Source: a halophilic archaeon
Lineage (GTDB): Archaea > Halobacteriota > Halobacteria > Halobacteriales > Haladaptataceae
Direction: 5' to 3'
DNA: 64,000 nucleotides
NCBI GenBank assembly: GCA_003298465.1
Contig: QNGA01000011.1
Location: 62,001-126,000 of the forward strand
Under the pieces are notes generated by a model. That model did not search any database, was not told where the DNA came from, and saw only the letters and a program-made list of their open reading frames with translations. Shown here piece after piece: positions 1 through 9,057 of the stretch. A program made the position numbers and the translations under genes. Positions within the stretch are counted from its first letter, which is position 1. The number at the start of each line of letters is the position of its first letter.

Positions 1-182
1 GTCAGGGGCGGGCAGACGCTAACGGACGTTTCTACGCGCGTATTCGGACCTTACCTATGGTGACGGATCGTTTCGCTACCGCCGTCGGGTCGAGGGAGCG
101 TTCGGCGGTCCGAACGCCGACCGGCGAGTCCGAGAGTGGGATTGGCGAGGAGAGGTCTCTCCCCTCTCGGGCGGGGGCTCTC

Positions 183-1334
183 TCAAGAGGTCGGCAGCTT
201 GCTGTTGCGCGTATCGTCGGTGAACGACGTGAGGAAGCGACCGTACGGGGTTCCGCCGGTCCCCTCGGTGTCGTCGAGCTGGTTCACGAGGTACGTCTCG
301 ACGACGTCGACGTGGTGTTCGCGGAACGTGACCATCTGGTCGATGCAGTCGTTGTAGGCGACACGGAGGGCGTCGTCGGCGCGGTCGACGTGGTCGCGGA
401 GGGACGGTCCGTCTTCGACGGCCTCGACGAACGCTCGATGGGCGGGCGGCATGTCCTCTCGCAGTTCGTGGAGGTGGTCGACCAGCGGGTTGTCGCCGTG
501 GTCGATGCCGAGGGCGGCGTCGAGCGCCGGAACGAAGCTGGACTGTGCGCCCGAAGCGCCCCGATACGACTGGTAGCCGTCGAGTTCCGGGACGCCCTCG
601 TACTCGACGTGGGTGAGCGAGTTCAGGTACGGTCGGAACGCCCGTCCGTACTTCTCGGGCGCGTTCCGTTCGGGCATCCTGTCGAGGATGGCGGTCACGT
701 CCCGCAGGGCGTCGGTGATGGTGTGGAGCGCACGGACGACCCGGTCGGTGTCGTCGTCGAGGACGCCGCGCTGGGCGTCGCCGATGGCGGCGATCGCCGG
801 TCCGGCCGCGCTCTCGATGGCGACGTGAACGGCGATGAACCACCGCTCGTCGCGAAGGCTGGCGAACTTCGCGATCGGGCGGACGTTCGGCGGTCCCAGT
901 CCCCGTTCGGGTTCGTCGCGCGTCCAGTTGTGGAGGACGTAGGCGTCGTACGAGAGGACGGGCGTGCAACCGAGGCGGTCGGTCGATTCGTAGAGGGGGA
1001 CGGCGACGCCGGCCGGAATCGTCTCGACGTCTGCGTCGGGGTCGTTGACGTACGCGTTCGCGAGGAAGCCGGTGGTCCGGTAGACGTGGTAGAGTTCCCG
1101 GTCGGAGAGTCCGTCGAAGGCGTCCTTCGGCGGTGCCGACAGGTCGCGCACCTTCGGCCCGAGTTCGTCGCGTTCGAGAAGCGACGGGAGCCGTTCGCCG
1201 AGTTCGTCGAGTCGCCGGAGTCGCGGATGTGCGTCCCGGTCGAGCGAGGAGCGGGGTGCGGCGTCGGGGAGAAAGCCCCGCTCGGGACTGACGCCGAACC
1301 GGTCGGGGTCGGGTGCCTCGTCATCGGTTGTCAT
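183..1334 (-). CDS. Indoleamine 2,3-dioxygenase-family tryptophan dioxygenase
   Basis: Predicted 383-aa cytosolic haem dioxygenase that opens the indole ring of tryptophan to give N-formylkynurenine. The C-terminal half carries the IDO-family SGAQSS motif (residues 261-266), and the FREHH helix near residues 337-341 provides H341 as the likely proximal haem ligand, aligning with the histidine of animal and fungal IDO. Length fits IDO (about 380-400 aa), not the shorter TDO family. It is divergent from kynureninase at 1646, the second enzyme downstream in the same pathway. Kynurenine formamidase is not in this window. The ATG at 1334 has AT-rich sequence at 1351-1369 that could hold its TATA box. 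Family assignment rests on motif recognition. Confidence 0.88.
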   Translation of the reverse strand: MTTDDEAPDPDRFGVSPERGFLPDAAPRSSLDRDAHPRLRRLDELGERLPSLLERDELGPKVRDLSAPPKDAFDGLSDRELYHVYRTTGFLANAYVNDPDADVETIPAGVAVPLYESTDRLGCTPVLSYDAYVLHNWTRDEPERGLGPPNVRPIAKFASLRDERWFIAVHVAIESAAGPAIAAIGDAQRGVLDDDTDRVVRALHTITDALRDVTAILDRMPERNAPEKYGRAFRPYLNSLTHVEYEGVPELDGYQSYRGASGAQSSFVPALDAALGIDHGDNPLVDHLHELREDMPPAHRAFVEAVEDGPSLRDHVDRADDALRVAYNDCIDQMVTFREHHVDVVETYLVNQLDDTEGTGGTPYGRFLTSFTDDTRNSKLPTS

Positions 1335-1645
1335 TGTACCGTCGGAGTTCTATTTAGCCGCAGTAAAAGATGAAGGTTCGTTTTTCTGTCATTTCTGGCG
1401 GACAGATACCAGAGACGTACACCAGATTACATACCGGGTCACCACTCCCCGGTTTTCACCAGTTCCGGAAGACGCCGACGGGAGACCGCCCCCGACTGGC
1501 CGCCGTCGGCCACGCACGTTTCGGGGCTCTCCTTCGGTCGGTAATCCCGCCCTGACGACCGAAGTCGCCGCCCGAAGCGTCCGCCTTCGTTCTTCCACGC
1601 ACACCTATCCGAAAAACCCAACAGAGAAGAAATAGCACACGAACT
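1335..1645. promoter_or_regulatory. Divergent promoter region between the IDO and kynureninase genes
   Basis: This 311-bp gap holds both promoters of the kynurenine pair. On the minus side, tatttag (1351-1357) and the cagtaaaag stretch (1361-1369) are TATA candidates for the dioxygenase. On the plus side, the A-rich stretch around 1608-1632 precedes the kynureninase start. I found no convincing inverted-repeat operator and no additional gene. Confidence 0.45.
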
Positions 1646-2932
1646 ATGGACGACGACTTCGAACGCGGACGCGAGTACGCCCGCGAACGCGACCAGGCGG
1701 CCGCTCTCGGCGTCCGCGACCGCTTCCACCGTCCCGACGACCTCTACATGGACGGGAACTCCCTCGGCCCGCTCTCGACGGACGCCGAACGGGTCCTCCA
1801 GCACGTCCTCGACGAGTGGCGCGACCTCGGGATTCGAGGGTGGACCGACGGCGACCCGCCGTGGTTCCGCTACGGCGAGCACCTCGGCGAACGCCTCGCG
1901 TCGCTGGTCGGCGCTCGCGACGACGAAGTCGTCGTCGCCAACTCCACGACCGTCAACATCCACACGCTCGTCGGCACCTTCCTCACGCGGTGCGACCGGG
2001 AGAACCGCGGGCAGAAGGTCCTCGTGAACGAACTCGACTTCCCGACCGACCACTACGCCATCCGCGCGCAACTGCGAAACCGCGGGCTCGACCCCGGCGA
2101 CCATCTCGTCGTCGTCGAGTCCAGGGACGGACGGACGCTCCGCGAAGACGACGTCGCGGCGGCCCTCGACGCCCACGACGACGTCGGTATCGTGTTCATG
2201 CCGTCCGTGTTCTACCGCTCGGGACAGCTCCTCGACGTCGAACGCGTCACGGAGCTCGCGCACGCACACGACGCGTACGCCGGCTTCGACCTCGCACACT
2301 CCATCGGCGCGGTGCCGCACTCGCTGGCCGACTACGGCGTCGACTTCGCCGCGTGGTGTCACTACAAGTACCTGAACGCCGGGCCGGGTGCCGTCGCGGG
2401 CCTGTACGTCCACCGCGACTACCACGGCGAGACCCCGGCGCTCGCCGGCTGGTGGGGACACGAGAAGGAGACCCAGTTCGAGATGCGGACGACCTACACG
2501 CCGGCGCAGTCGGCCGGCGCCTGGCAGACCGGCACGATTCCCGTCCTGAGCGCCGCGCCGCTGCTCGGAGTCGTGGACATCGTCGACGAGGTCGGCATCG
2601 AGGCGCTGCGCGAGCGGTCGGTCGAACTCACCGAGTATCTCCTCTTCCTCGTCGACGAGCGCCTGCCCGAGTGTACGGTCGGGACGCCGCGCGACCCCGA
2701 CCGGCGGGGCGGCCACGTCGCCGTCGAGCATCCCGAGGGCTACCGCATCAGCGAGGCGCTCAAGGCGCGCGACGTCGTCGTCGACTTCCGGCCGCCGAAC
2801 GTGGTGCGCGTCTGCCCGTCTCCCTTCTTCGTCGGCTTCGAGGAGGTCTGGGAGACGGTCGACCGACTGCGCGAGATCCTCGACGAGCGCGAGTACGAGC
2901 GGTTCGAGGGCCGGGGAAGCGGCGTGACGTGA
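1646..2932 (+). CDS. kynU: Kynureninase (L-kynurenine hydrolase, PLP-dependent)
   Basis: The 428-aa protein matches kynureninase along its whole length. The N-terminus has the DGNSLGPLS substrate-binding segment (about residues 36-44), followed by the helix with WFRYGEHLG, and the PLP lysine lies in WCHYKYLN (K241). The enzyme cleaves L-kynurenine to anthranilate and alanine (or 3-hydroxykynurenine to 3-hydroxyanthranilate). No kynurenine 3-monooxygenase or 3-hydroxyanthranilate dioxygenase is visible in the window, whereas an anthranilate-CoA ligase follows 120 bp downstream, so anthranilate is the likely product to be degraded. Divergent from the tryptophan dioxygenase gene. Confidence 0.93.
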   Translation: MDDDFERGREYARERDQAAALGVRDRFHRPDDLYMDGNSLGPLSTDAERVLQHVLDEWRDLGIRGWTDGDPPWFRYGEHLGERLASLVGARDDEVVVANSTTVNIHTLVGTFLTRCDRENRGQKVLVNELDFPTDHYAIRAQLRNRGLDPGDHLVVVESRDGRTLREDDVAAALDAHDDVGIVFMPSVFYRSGQLLDVERVTELAHAHDAYAGFDLAHSIGAVPHSLADYGVDFAAWCHYKYLNAGPGAVAGLYVHRDYHGETPALAGWWGHEKETQFEMRTTYTPAQSAGAWQTGTIPVLSAAPLLGVVDIVDEVGIEALRERSVELTEYLLFLVDERLPECTVGTPRDPDRRGGHVAVEHPEGYRISEALKARDVVVDFRPPNVVRVCPSPFFVGFEEVWETVDRLREILDEREYERFEGRGSGVT

Positions 2933-3023
2933 CCGCCGGTCACCTGTCGCCTGATCGCCCCTGACACGCCTCCGATACGTCGGAACTCCTACCACTGCCA
3001 CGGTAGTGTCAAGTTGCGATACA

Positions 3024-3030
3024 CTATTAT
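3024..3030 (+). promoter_or_regulatory. TATA-like box for the anthranilate-CoA ligase gene
   Basis: The sequence ctattat is centred 28 bp before the ATG at 3055. That is the spacing expected for a leaderless haloarchaeal transcript and supports 3055, not the upstream ATG at 3034, as the start codon. Confidence 0.5.
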
Positions 3031-3054
3031 GTCATGGTCTTGCATACCTTTCGT

Positions 3055-4722
3055 ATGCTGCACAACGAGAGCATCCAGCGACCGAACGTGCCCACGGACC
3101 GGTTCCCCGACCCCGACGCACGCCCGGATCTCGTCCACGCGCTGCCCGAACTCCACTATCCGGAACGGCTCAACGCGGCGCCCGGCTTCGTCGACCGGCA
3201 CGTCGACGCCGGACGCGGGGACGAACCGGCCATCCACTTCGAGGGCGAGACGCTGACGTACGCCGACCTCCAGGAGCGGGTGAACCGACTTGGAAACGCG
3301 CTCCGAACCCTCGGCGTCGAACCGGGCGAACGCGTGTTCGTCAGATTCCCGAACCGGCCGGAGTTCGCCGTCGCGGTCCTCGCGACCCAGAAGATCGGCG
3401 CAGTCCCGGTACCGTCGATGAAGCTCCTGCAGGCGAAGGAAGTCACGTACGTCCTCGAAGATTCGGCGGCGACCACCGCGCTGGTCGACGACGGCCTGCT
3501 CGACCCCGTCGTGGCCGCCGACGAGGAGTGCGAGACGCTGGAGACGGTCGTCGTTGCAGACCGTGCGGGCGTCGACCACGACTACCGCGACTACGACGCC
3601 CTCGTCGCCGACGCGAACCCGACGCTGGAGCCCGCCGACACGCGACGAGACGACCTGTCGATGCTCGCGTACACCAGCGGGACGACGGGCCGACCGAAGG
3701 GGACCATACACACCCACCGCCAGATGCTGGCCATCGCCGACGGGTACGCGCGGTACTGCCTCGACCCGTCGCCGGACGACGTCTTCACCGGGAATCCGCC
3801 GCTGGCGTTCACGTTCGGGTACGGGATGCTCGTCGCGTTCCCCCTCCGGTTCGGCGCGAGCACCGTCATCGTCCAGAACCCCGAACCGGCCGACCTCCTC
3901 GACGCGGTCGAGGCGCACGACGTCACCGTCATCGGGTCGATTCCGACGGCGTACAACCAGATGCTCGGCGAGCACGGCGACCGACTCGCCGAGATGGATA
4001 GCTCGTCGCTCCGACTCGGCGTGAGCGCGGGCGAACCGCTGCCGCCGAGCACGTTCGACCGGATAGAGGAACGGCTCGGCATCGAACTGCTCGACGGCAT
4101 CGGGACCACCGAGATGCTGCACATCTTCATCAGCCACCGCAAAGACGACGACGTCGACCCGTCCGCGACGGGGTATCCCATCCCCGGCTACGAGTGCAAG
4201 GTCGTCGACCCGGACACCGGCGAGGAGGTCGACCGCGGCGAAGCCGGACTGCTCGCCGTCCGCGGACCGACCGGCGTGGACTACTGGGACCGGCCGGACG
4301 AGCAGGCGAGAGCCGTCCGGGACGGATGGAGCGTCCCCGGCGACGTGTTCGTGTACCGCGACGACGACCGGTTCGAGTACAAGTCCCGACAGGGCGACCT
4401 CATCATCGCCAGCGGCTACAACGTCCCGGGTCCCGAAGTCGAGAACGTCCTGCAGGAGCGCGACGAGGTGTACACGGCCGCCGTCGTCGGCAGTCCCGAC
4501 GAGGAGCGAGGAAAGATAGTCAAGGCGTTCGTCATCACCGCCGACGGGTACGACCCGGACGCCGACCTCACGGAGACGCTCCAGTCCCACGTCAAGGAAC
4601 GCATCGCACCCTACAAGTACCCCCGCGAGATCGAGTACGTCGACGACCTGCCGACGACCGAAACCGGAAAGATACGGCGCGACCGGCTCCGCGAACGGGA
4701 ACGCGAGCGGTCGAGCGCCTGA
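3055..4722 (+). CDS. 2-aminobenzoate (anthranilate)-CoA ligase-like acyl-CoA synthetase
   Basis: ANL-superfamily adenylate-forming enzyme of 555 aa with all core motifs: AYTSGTTGRPKG (phosphate loop), GIGTTEM, YKSRQGD and the C-terminal ETGKIRR with the catalytic lysine. The N-terminal LPELHYPERLNAA segment resembles the start of 2-aminobenzoate-CoA and benzoate-CoA ligases. It would activate anthranilate to anthraniloyl-CoA using ATP. Its position directly after kynureninase, and the presence of a 2-aminobenzoyl-CoA monooxygenase/reductase gene at 22708, make anthranilate the most economical substrate. An upstream in-frame ATG at 3034 exists, but TATA spacing favours 3055. Substrate specificity is inferred, not proven by sequence. 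Confidence 0.82.
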   Translation: MLHNESIQRPNVPTDRFPDPDARPDLVHALPELHYPERLNAAPGFVDRHVDAGRGDEPAIHFEGETLTYADLQERVNRLGNALRTLGVEPGERVFVRFPNRPEFAVAVLATQKIGAVPVPSMKLLQAKEVTYVLEDSAATTALVDDGLLDPVVAADEECETLETVVVADRAGVDHDYRDYDALVADANPTLEPADTRRDDLSMLAYTSGTTGRPKGTIHTHRQMLAIADGYARYCLDPSPDDVFTGNPPLAFTFGYGMLVAFPLRFGASTVIVQNPEPADLLDAVEAHDVTVIGSIPTAYNQMLGEHGDRLAEMDSSSLRLGVSAGEPLPPSTFDRIEERLGIELLDGIGTTEMLHIFISHRKDDDVDPSATGYPIPGYECKVVDPDTGEEVDRGEAGLLAVRGPTGVDYWDRPDEQARAVRDGWSVPGDVFVYRDDDRFEYKSRQGDLIIASGYNVPGPEVENVLQERDEVYTAAVVGSPDEERGKIVKAFVITADGYDPDADLTETLQSHVKERIAPYKYPREIEYVDDLPTTETGKIRRDRLRERERERSSA

Positions 4723-4897
4723 GCGCCGGATCGTCCCGGTCGCCGCTCGATCGGAAGCGGTGCGCTATCGGAGGCCGTCTCGACGAGGAGTTGCCCGACG
4801 TGGTCCGCGACGGAAAATTGTCGTTCTCTGTCGACGCACCCGACCACCTCGCGTTCAGCGAAGCCTCTTTCGTCTCTATCCCGATACCTGTGGAATC

Positions 4898-5813
4898 TCA
4901 CTCCGGCGTCGGGTCGTAGGCAGCGCCCACGGCCATCCGAAGGTCGCGCGGACGGACAGCGAGCGATAGCGACCGAGACCTGACTATCTCCCCGTCCAAA
5001 CTGAACGATGCCGAATCGGCGTTTTCGACCGTAACCGTGAGCGAAGACGTTTCATCCGGGAGAGGTGCGGGGACTCCTGACCGAACAGGCGCTCGACGAC
5101 CGCGTCGCCCATCAGATCGATCGCGGGTTCGTCTTCGACGATCGTAACGTCGGACTCCCCGTCTTCCATGTTAGCTTGTGGGCGTCCTCGGTAGGGAACC
5201 GGCGTCCGTTGCCGACCAAGACGAGTATCGCATCGCCATCCCAGAGCGGTGCTCCTCCGCCCCGTGTACCGACCCGGACGTCGAGGCGTAGCCCCTCGAA
5301 CGACGAGAGCGTTCGGAGGGTCGTAATCACGTACGCGAGGACGCCGTACCGATTCTTCAGTTCGGGCGTCGTCTCGCCGCTCGCCGCTGCCGTGAGCCCG
5401 CCGACACACGAATTGACGAACACGCGGTCGTTGGCCGTCCCGAGGTCTATCTGCCTCCGTTCCCCGTTTTCGAGCGCATCGAACGCCGACTCGGCGTCCG
5501 TGATACCGACGTTGTCGGCGAAATCGTTCCCCGTCCCGACGGGAACGACCCCGACGGTAACGTCGTCGAAGGCGTCTTCGGCGTCCACTCCCCGGAGAAC
5601 CTCGTTCAGAGTTCCGTCGCCACCAGCCGCGGCAATTACCGATGCGCCGTTTCGAACGGCTTCCCGTGTGTACGAGATCGCCTCCCCACTCGCTCGAGTT
5701 TCCTTCGTAGTGTAACCGAACTCGTCGGCGAGGGATCGAACGTTCCGGGAGTGTTCGCCCGTACCGCTTACCGGGTTCAGGACAACGACTCGACTCGTAT
5801 CGCTGTCGATCAC
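4898..5813 (-). pseudogene. Diacylglycerol-kinase/YegS-like lipid kinase broken by two frameshifts
   Basis: Reading from the ATG at 5813, frame one carries the DAGK nucleotide-binding motifs GGDGTLNEVLRG and PVGTGNDFAD. Near 5200 the homology jumps to a second frame (ANMEDGESDVTIVEDEPAID), and near 5055 to a third (TSSLTVTVENADSASFSLDG) that ends in a TGA at 4898-4900. Each jump has the sense of one missing base. Adding two bases to 916 gives 306 codons, the normal size of this family. Read as annotated, the protein would stop at residue 233. Either the gene is decaying or two assembly errors are present. The intact protein would phosphorylate a lipid such as diacylglycerol or archaeol precursors. 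Confidence 0.85.
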
Positions 5814-6253
5814 GAGGATTCCCCTGCGGACGAACTTCGAACGGAGTTCGATTCCGTCGTTCGAGTACGTGTCATACCCTGTAACTGCTCCCTTCGCCTA
5901 TAGTCCTAGTCGGGGTTGTGATAATAAGTCGAAGGGAACGCGCTGGTCGGTTCTACGGCGTGTCGAACGCCGAGTGCCCCGAGCAACGTGCAATCGAACA
6001 CGGTCGCACCGGGGACACGAGCACGGCGCTTCTCCACGTGTATCGACCGATAGCGATTCGGAGCACGACGCTAGCTGAACGCGTGCCGTTCCCGCTCCAA
6101 CAGTTTCGGACGACCGCCGCTATCTCGCGGTCGCCTCTTCGCGCTGGCGCTCCTCGCCTCGGCTGCTGGCGCCGGCGAGGTCGCCGGGAGACGTACGGAA
6201 ATTTCCAAACGGTTCATCATCTTCTTGGTCCTGGCCGTCCTCTCTGCCAACTC
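5814..6253. other. Non-coding gap of 440 bp upstream of the amphi-Trp gene
   Basis: No convincing gene. An open frame runs in from 5918 but its early codons look non-coding. I see a short palindrome GGAAATTTCC at 6197-6206 and a possible hairpin with CTCGCC/GGCGAG arms near 6153-6179. Neither has a clear role. Confidence 0.4.
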
Positions 6254-6775
6254 ATGAGCGAACAGACCGTTTTCGAGTCCGAATCGAGGAAAACCCCAGC
6301 CGAAGTCGCAACGCTACTCCACTACCTCGGAGATTGCCTCCGGGACGACTCCAGTTTCTCGTTTCTGCAGGACGACCGAACGACGACGATTTCGGTCCCG
6401 TCGGAGCTGTCGGTCTCCGTCGAGGTAGAACGCGAGACTGACGATAACGGACACGACGAGACGGAGGTCGAAATCGAACTGGAGTGGGACACCAGCGAAA
6501 CGGACTCGGAATCCGCGGACGACGCTGAGCGACCACGAAAAGCGACTCCGGTCACAGAATCGTTGGACCCCGCGCGAGCGACGCGAGCATCGCTGGGGCG
6601 GTTCGAGGTGTATCGCGACACGGCTGACGAATGGCGCTGGCGCCTCGTCCATCGAAACGGCAACATCATCGCGACGAGCGGCGAAGGGTACACGTCACGC
6701 CAGAACGCGGAAAAAGGGCTCCGCAGCGTCATGGCGAACGCGCCCGACGCCGACGTGACGACAGAAGGGACGTAA
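6254..6775 (+). CDS. Amphi-Trp domain plus DUF1508 (HVO_2922-type) protein
   Basis: The 173-aa protein has an N-terminal half resembling the amphi-Trp domain and a C-terminal repeat of the DUF1508/UPF0339 type: FEVYRDTADEWRWRLVHRNG followed by ASRQNAEK-like residues (TSRQNAEKGLRSV). Between them is a very acidic Ser/Asp/Glu linker (about residues 80-100). DUF1508 proteins are small dimeric proteins of unknown biochemical role, common in haloarchaea. The ATG at 6254 was chosen because upstream in-frame codons are not protein-like. No obvious operon partner. Confidence 0.7.
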   Translation: MSEQTVFESESRKTPAEVATLLHYLGDCLRDDSSFSFLQDDRTTTISVPSELSVSVEVERETDDNGHDETEVEIELEWDTSETDSESADDAERPRKATPVTESLDPARATRASLGRFEVYRDTADEWRWRLVHRNGNIIATSGEGYTSRQNAEKGLRSVMANAPDADVTTEGT

Positions 6776-6870
6776 TCCTCCCGGGTCGTATCTCCTCCCG
6801 CCACCGGCACGACCGCCATCGGTCGGGTCGCAACGGTATCGATTTCAACCAGTGCGGTGATAGTACGGGC

Positions 6871-7854
6871 ATGCTCACGAGATACGAACACGCGCCGGGT
6901 GCACACTGCGGGTCGTCGTCGCTTCGCAACCTCGCCGCCCACTACGGGTGGGGGTTCGACGAGCCCTTCTGCTTCGGACTCGGTGCCGGTCTCGGATTCG
7001 GATACTACGAGGGCGGACCGGCGAGTCGGACGATAATGGGTCGCAACGGCCGACTGGAGACGTTCTTCTTCGACAACCTCGGCGTCGACTACGTCGAGCG
7101 TTCGGGGCAGGAGTGGCCGGCGGCGTGGGACGACGTCCGCGCCAGACTCGACGCCGGGACGCCGGTGATGCTGTTCGTCGACCTCTACTATCTCGACTAC
7201 TTCGACACGAGCACGCACTTCGGGCCGCACGTGGTGCTCTGCATCGGCGGTGACGAGGACGAAGTCGTGCTGTCGGACGGCGAGTTCGACGAGCGACAGA
7301 CCGTCGGGACCGACGACCTCCGGCGAGCCTGGAACTCGGAGCACGGGTTCGCTCCGCTGGAGAACCACTGGCTCGCCGTCACCGACCCGACCGTTCTGGA
7401 GGACGTCGCACCGGCGGTCCGGGCGGCGGTCGAGCGGACGGCGACCGTCATGCTCGATTCCGGAGACTCGGCATGGGACACGCAGGGCGTCGCGGGGATA
7501 CGGCAGTTCGCCGAGGAGTTGCCGGACTGGCACCGGTTCGAGGACACGGAATGGTGTGCGCGGTTCGCGTACCAGAACGTCGAACGCCGGGGGACCGGCG
7601 GCGGCGCGTTCCGCCGTCTCTACGCCGACTTCTTGGACCAGGCGAGTTCCGCGGTCGAACTTCCCGAGGGGAGTTCGGACCGACTCCACGCCATCGCGGA
7701 CGACTGGACCGCCCTGGCCGGGACGCTCAAGGACGTGAGCGAGGCCGACCCTGACGAACAGCGCGGAAAGCTGGAACGGGCGGGCGAACAGGCGACGGCG
7801 TTGGCAGACGAGGAATCCGCGTTCTTCGGACGGCTGCGGGACGCCGTACGGTGA
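6871..7854 (+). CDS. BtrH N-terminal / DUF4872 domain protein
   Basis: The 327-aa protein starts with a papain-like fold typical of BtrH_N: HCGSSSLRNLAAHYG has the conserved Cys near residue 13, followed by a Gly-rich FGLGAGLGFGYY stretch, and FGPHVVLCIGGD places a conserved His near residue 120. The C-terminal half (after about residue 160) fits DUF4872. BtrH in butirosin biosynthesis transfers an amino-acyl group from a carrier protein. Related stand-alone proteins are widespread and mostly uncharacterised. No carrier protein or biosynthetic cluster is nearby, so the substrate cannot be stated. The frame is open further upstream, but this ATG begins the recognisable domain. Confidence 0.72.
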   Translation: MLTRYEHAPGAHCGSSSLRNLAAHYGWGFDEPFCFGLGAGLGFGYYEGGPASRTIMGRNGRLETFFFDNLGVDYVERSGQEWPAAWDDVRARLDAGTPVMLFVDLYYLDYFDTSTHFGPHVVLCIGGDEDEVVLSDGEFDERQTVGTDDLRRAWNSEHGFAPLENHWLAVTDPTVLEDVAPAVRAAVERTATVMLDSGDSAWDTQGVAGIRQFAEELPDWHRFEDTEWCARFAYQNVERRGTGGGAFRRLYADFLDQASSAVELPEGSSDRLHAIADDWTALAGTLKDVSEADPDEQRGKLERAGEQATALADEESAFFGRLRDAVR

Positions 7855-7943
7855 CGGCACCGTCGACTCGCCACCGTAACTCCGGCGGGGATCCCCCGAC
7901 GGCGAAAAACGACATACGCATCGACCCCGAAGACTGCACCGAG

Positions 7944-8255
7944 ATGGCAATGGACACCGAAACGGTCGAGGGATACGTCATAGACGGCGGCTGTATCCGG
8001 AAGAACGGGCGCGAGGAACTGCTCGAGGAGGCGCGTGAACACACGCGAGAGTGCGCGCTCATGGGTCACTGCATCGAAAGCGGTTACGGCGTCGTCACCG
8101 AGGACGACCGGTTGACGATGCTCGACCCGGAGGCGACCCCGAAGGTGGTCGACGTCGTCCGGGAATCAGACACCCAGGAGGGAATCCGCCTTCGCGTGAC
8201 CCGGGAGAGAGACGACGGCCAGATGGAAACGACGGACGTCGCGGAGATAGAATAA
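7944..8255 (+). CDS. Small Cys/His-motif protein of unknown function
   Basis: About 103 aa. It shows a family-like core: GYVIDGGC, then HTRECALMGHCIESGYGVVT, then a short beta-rich tail ending in RLRVTR. The C-x(n)-H-x3-C-x4-C spacing followed by SGYG suggests a metal- or redox-active site. I recall similar cores in bacterial secreted proteins, but this copy has no signal peptide. A longer in-frame start exists at 7851 (GTG). The ATG at 7944 sits about 26 bp after an AT-rich element (7904-7922) and just before the conserved core. Function unknown. Confidence 0.6.
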   Translation: MAMDTETVEGYVIDGGCIRKNGREELLEEAREHTRECALMGHCIESGYGVVTEDDRLTMLDPEATPKVVDVVRESDTQEGIRLRVTRERDDGQMETTDVAEIE

Positions 8256-8310
8256 CCGGCGACGTCTCCTGCCTCAAGAACTATCCGCGAGGGACACGAA
8301 CCACGCACCG

Positions 8311-8607
8311 ATGAGTTCGCGAACGCCCAAAGAGTGCGTCGACCTCGCAGTCGACGAGTCGGCGAGCAAGGACCGGCGTGAAGACGCGATTCAGGAGCTC
8401 AAAACGGCGAACGAGTGCGACGAACTCGAAAAACTCGTTCGGATGGACGGCCTGGACGACCGATATCGCGAACGGGCGCTCCGGGCGCTGGCCACCCCGC
8501 AATGTGACTCGACGCTTCGGGAACTCGTCGAAGAAGGCCCCCTCGACGAGTCGCTCCGGGAGAGCGCGACGGAGTTGCTTCGCGAGGTCGAGGAGAACGC
8601 CGAATAG
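8311..8607 (+). CDS. Small helical HEAT-like hypothetical protein
   Basis: 98 aa, almost entirely alpha-helical by composition, with repeating patterns such as DRREDAIQELK, RYRERALRALA and SLRESATELL that resemble short HEAT-type repeats. Strongly acidic and codon-biased like its neighbours, so real. It lies between two other small genes in the same direction with gaps of 36-56 bp, possibly one transcript. Function unknown. Confidence 0.6.
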   Translation: MSSRTPKECVDLAVDESASKDRREDAIQELKTANECDELEKLVRMDGLDDRYRERALRALATPQCDSTLRELVEEGPLDESLRESATELLREVEENAE

Positions 8608-8643
8608 GGACGCTTCCCCGACTTCCGACACATCACCGCACCA

Positions 8644-9057
8644 ATGACAGACCCATCCCATCCGTTTTCGGTCGACCGCATCGAGGACGTCGCGGAGGAA
8701 CGCGACGTCGACGAGAAACGCCTGGACGAGACGCTCGCGCAGCTCCAGAGCGAACTCGACCGTAGCGACGGAGGCTACGAGTACTCCTCCGAGTTCAATT
8801 TCGGGTGGCAGGACGACCGGGCCACCTACTTCTACGGCGGTGACGACCTCTGGACGTGGTTAGGGGAGAAGCTCTCGGTCCCCGACGAGTTTCTCGGCCC
8901 GGCCCGGGACGTCCACTACAGGACCATGGTTGAGTCGGCGGCAGAGCGCGACGAGAAGGAGTCCGTCGAGGAGATGCTAGCCGACGGGAACGAACCGCTC
9001 GTGGTTACCAACACCTCGGAGGGTCCCCCTTCGTTCGGTCAGGGCGATTCGGTCTGA
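8644..9057 (+). CDS. Hypothetical haloarchaeal protein
   Basis: 137-aa acidic protein with no recognised domain. The first 40 residues look helical. A Trp/Tyr-rich middle section (FNFGWQDDRATYFYGG and DLWTWLGEK) may be a compact domain. It follows the 98-aa gene by 36 bp. Its 3' end is overlapped antisense by a decayed reading frame. Confidence 0.55.
   Translation: MTDPSHPFSVDRIEDVAEERDVDEKRLDETLAQLQSELDRSDGGYEYSSEFNFGWQDDRATYFYGGDDLWTWLGEKLSVPDEFLGPARDVHYRTMVESAAERDEKESVEEMLADGNEPLVVTNTSEGPPSFGQGDSV

Noticed and set aside
136..180. GAGAGG/CCTCTC inverted repeat downstream of the dioxygenase gene as terminator
   Set aside because: Short, with no T-tract on the minus strand. Archaeal terminators are usually T-rich, so support is too weak.
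6197..6206. Palindrome GGAAATTTCC upstream of the amphi-Trp gene
   Set aside because: Resembles half of a GGAA/TTCC operator but has no spacer and no second copy near a target promoter. Chance is likely.
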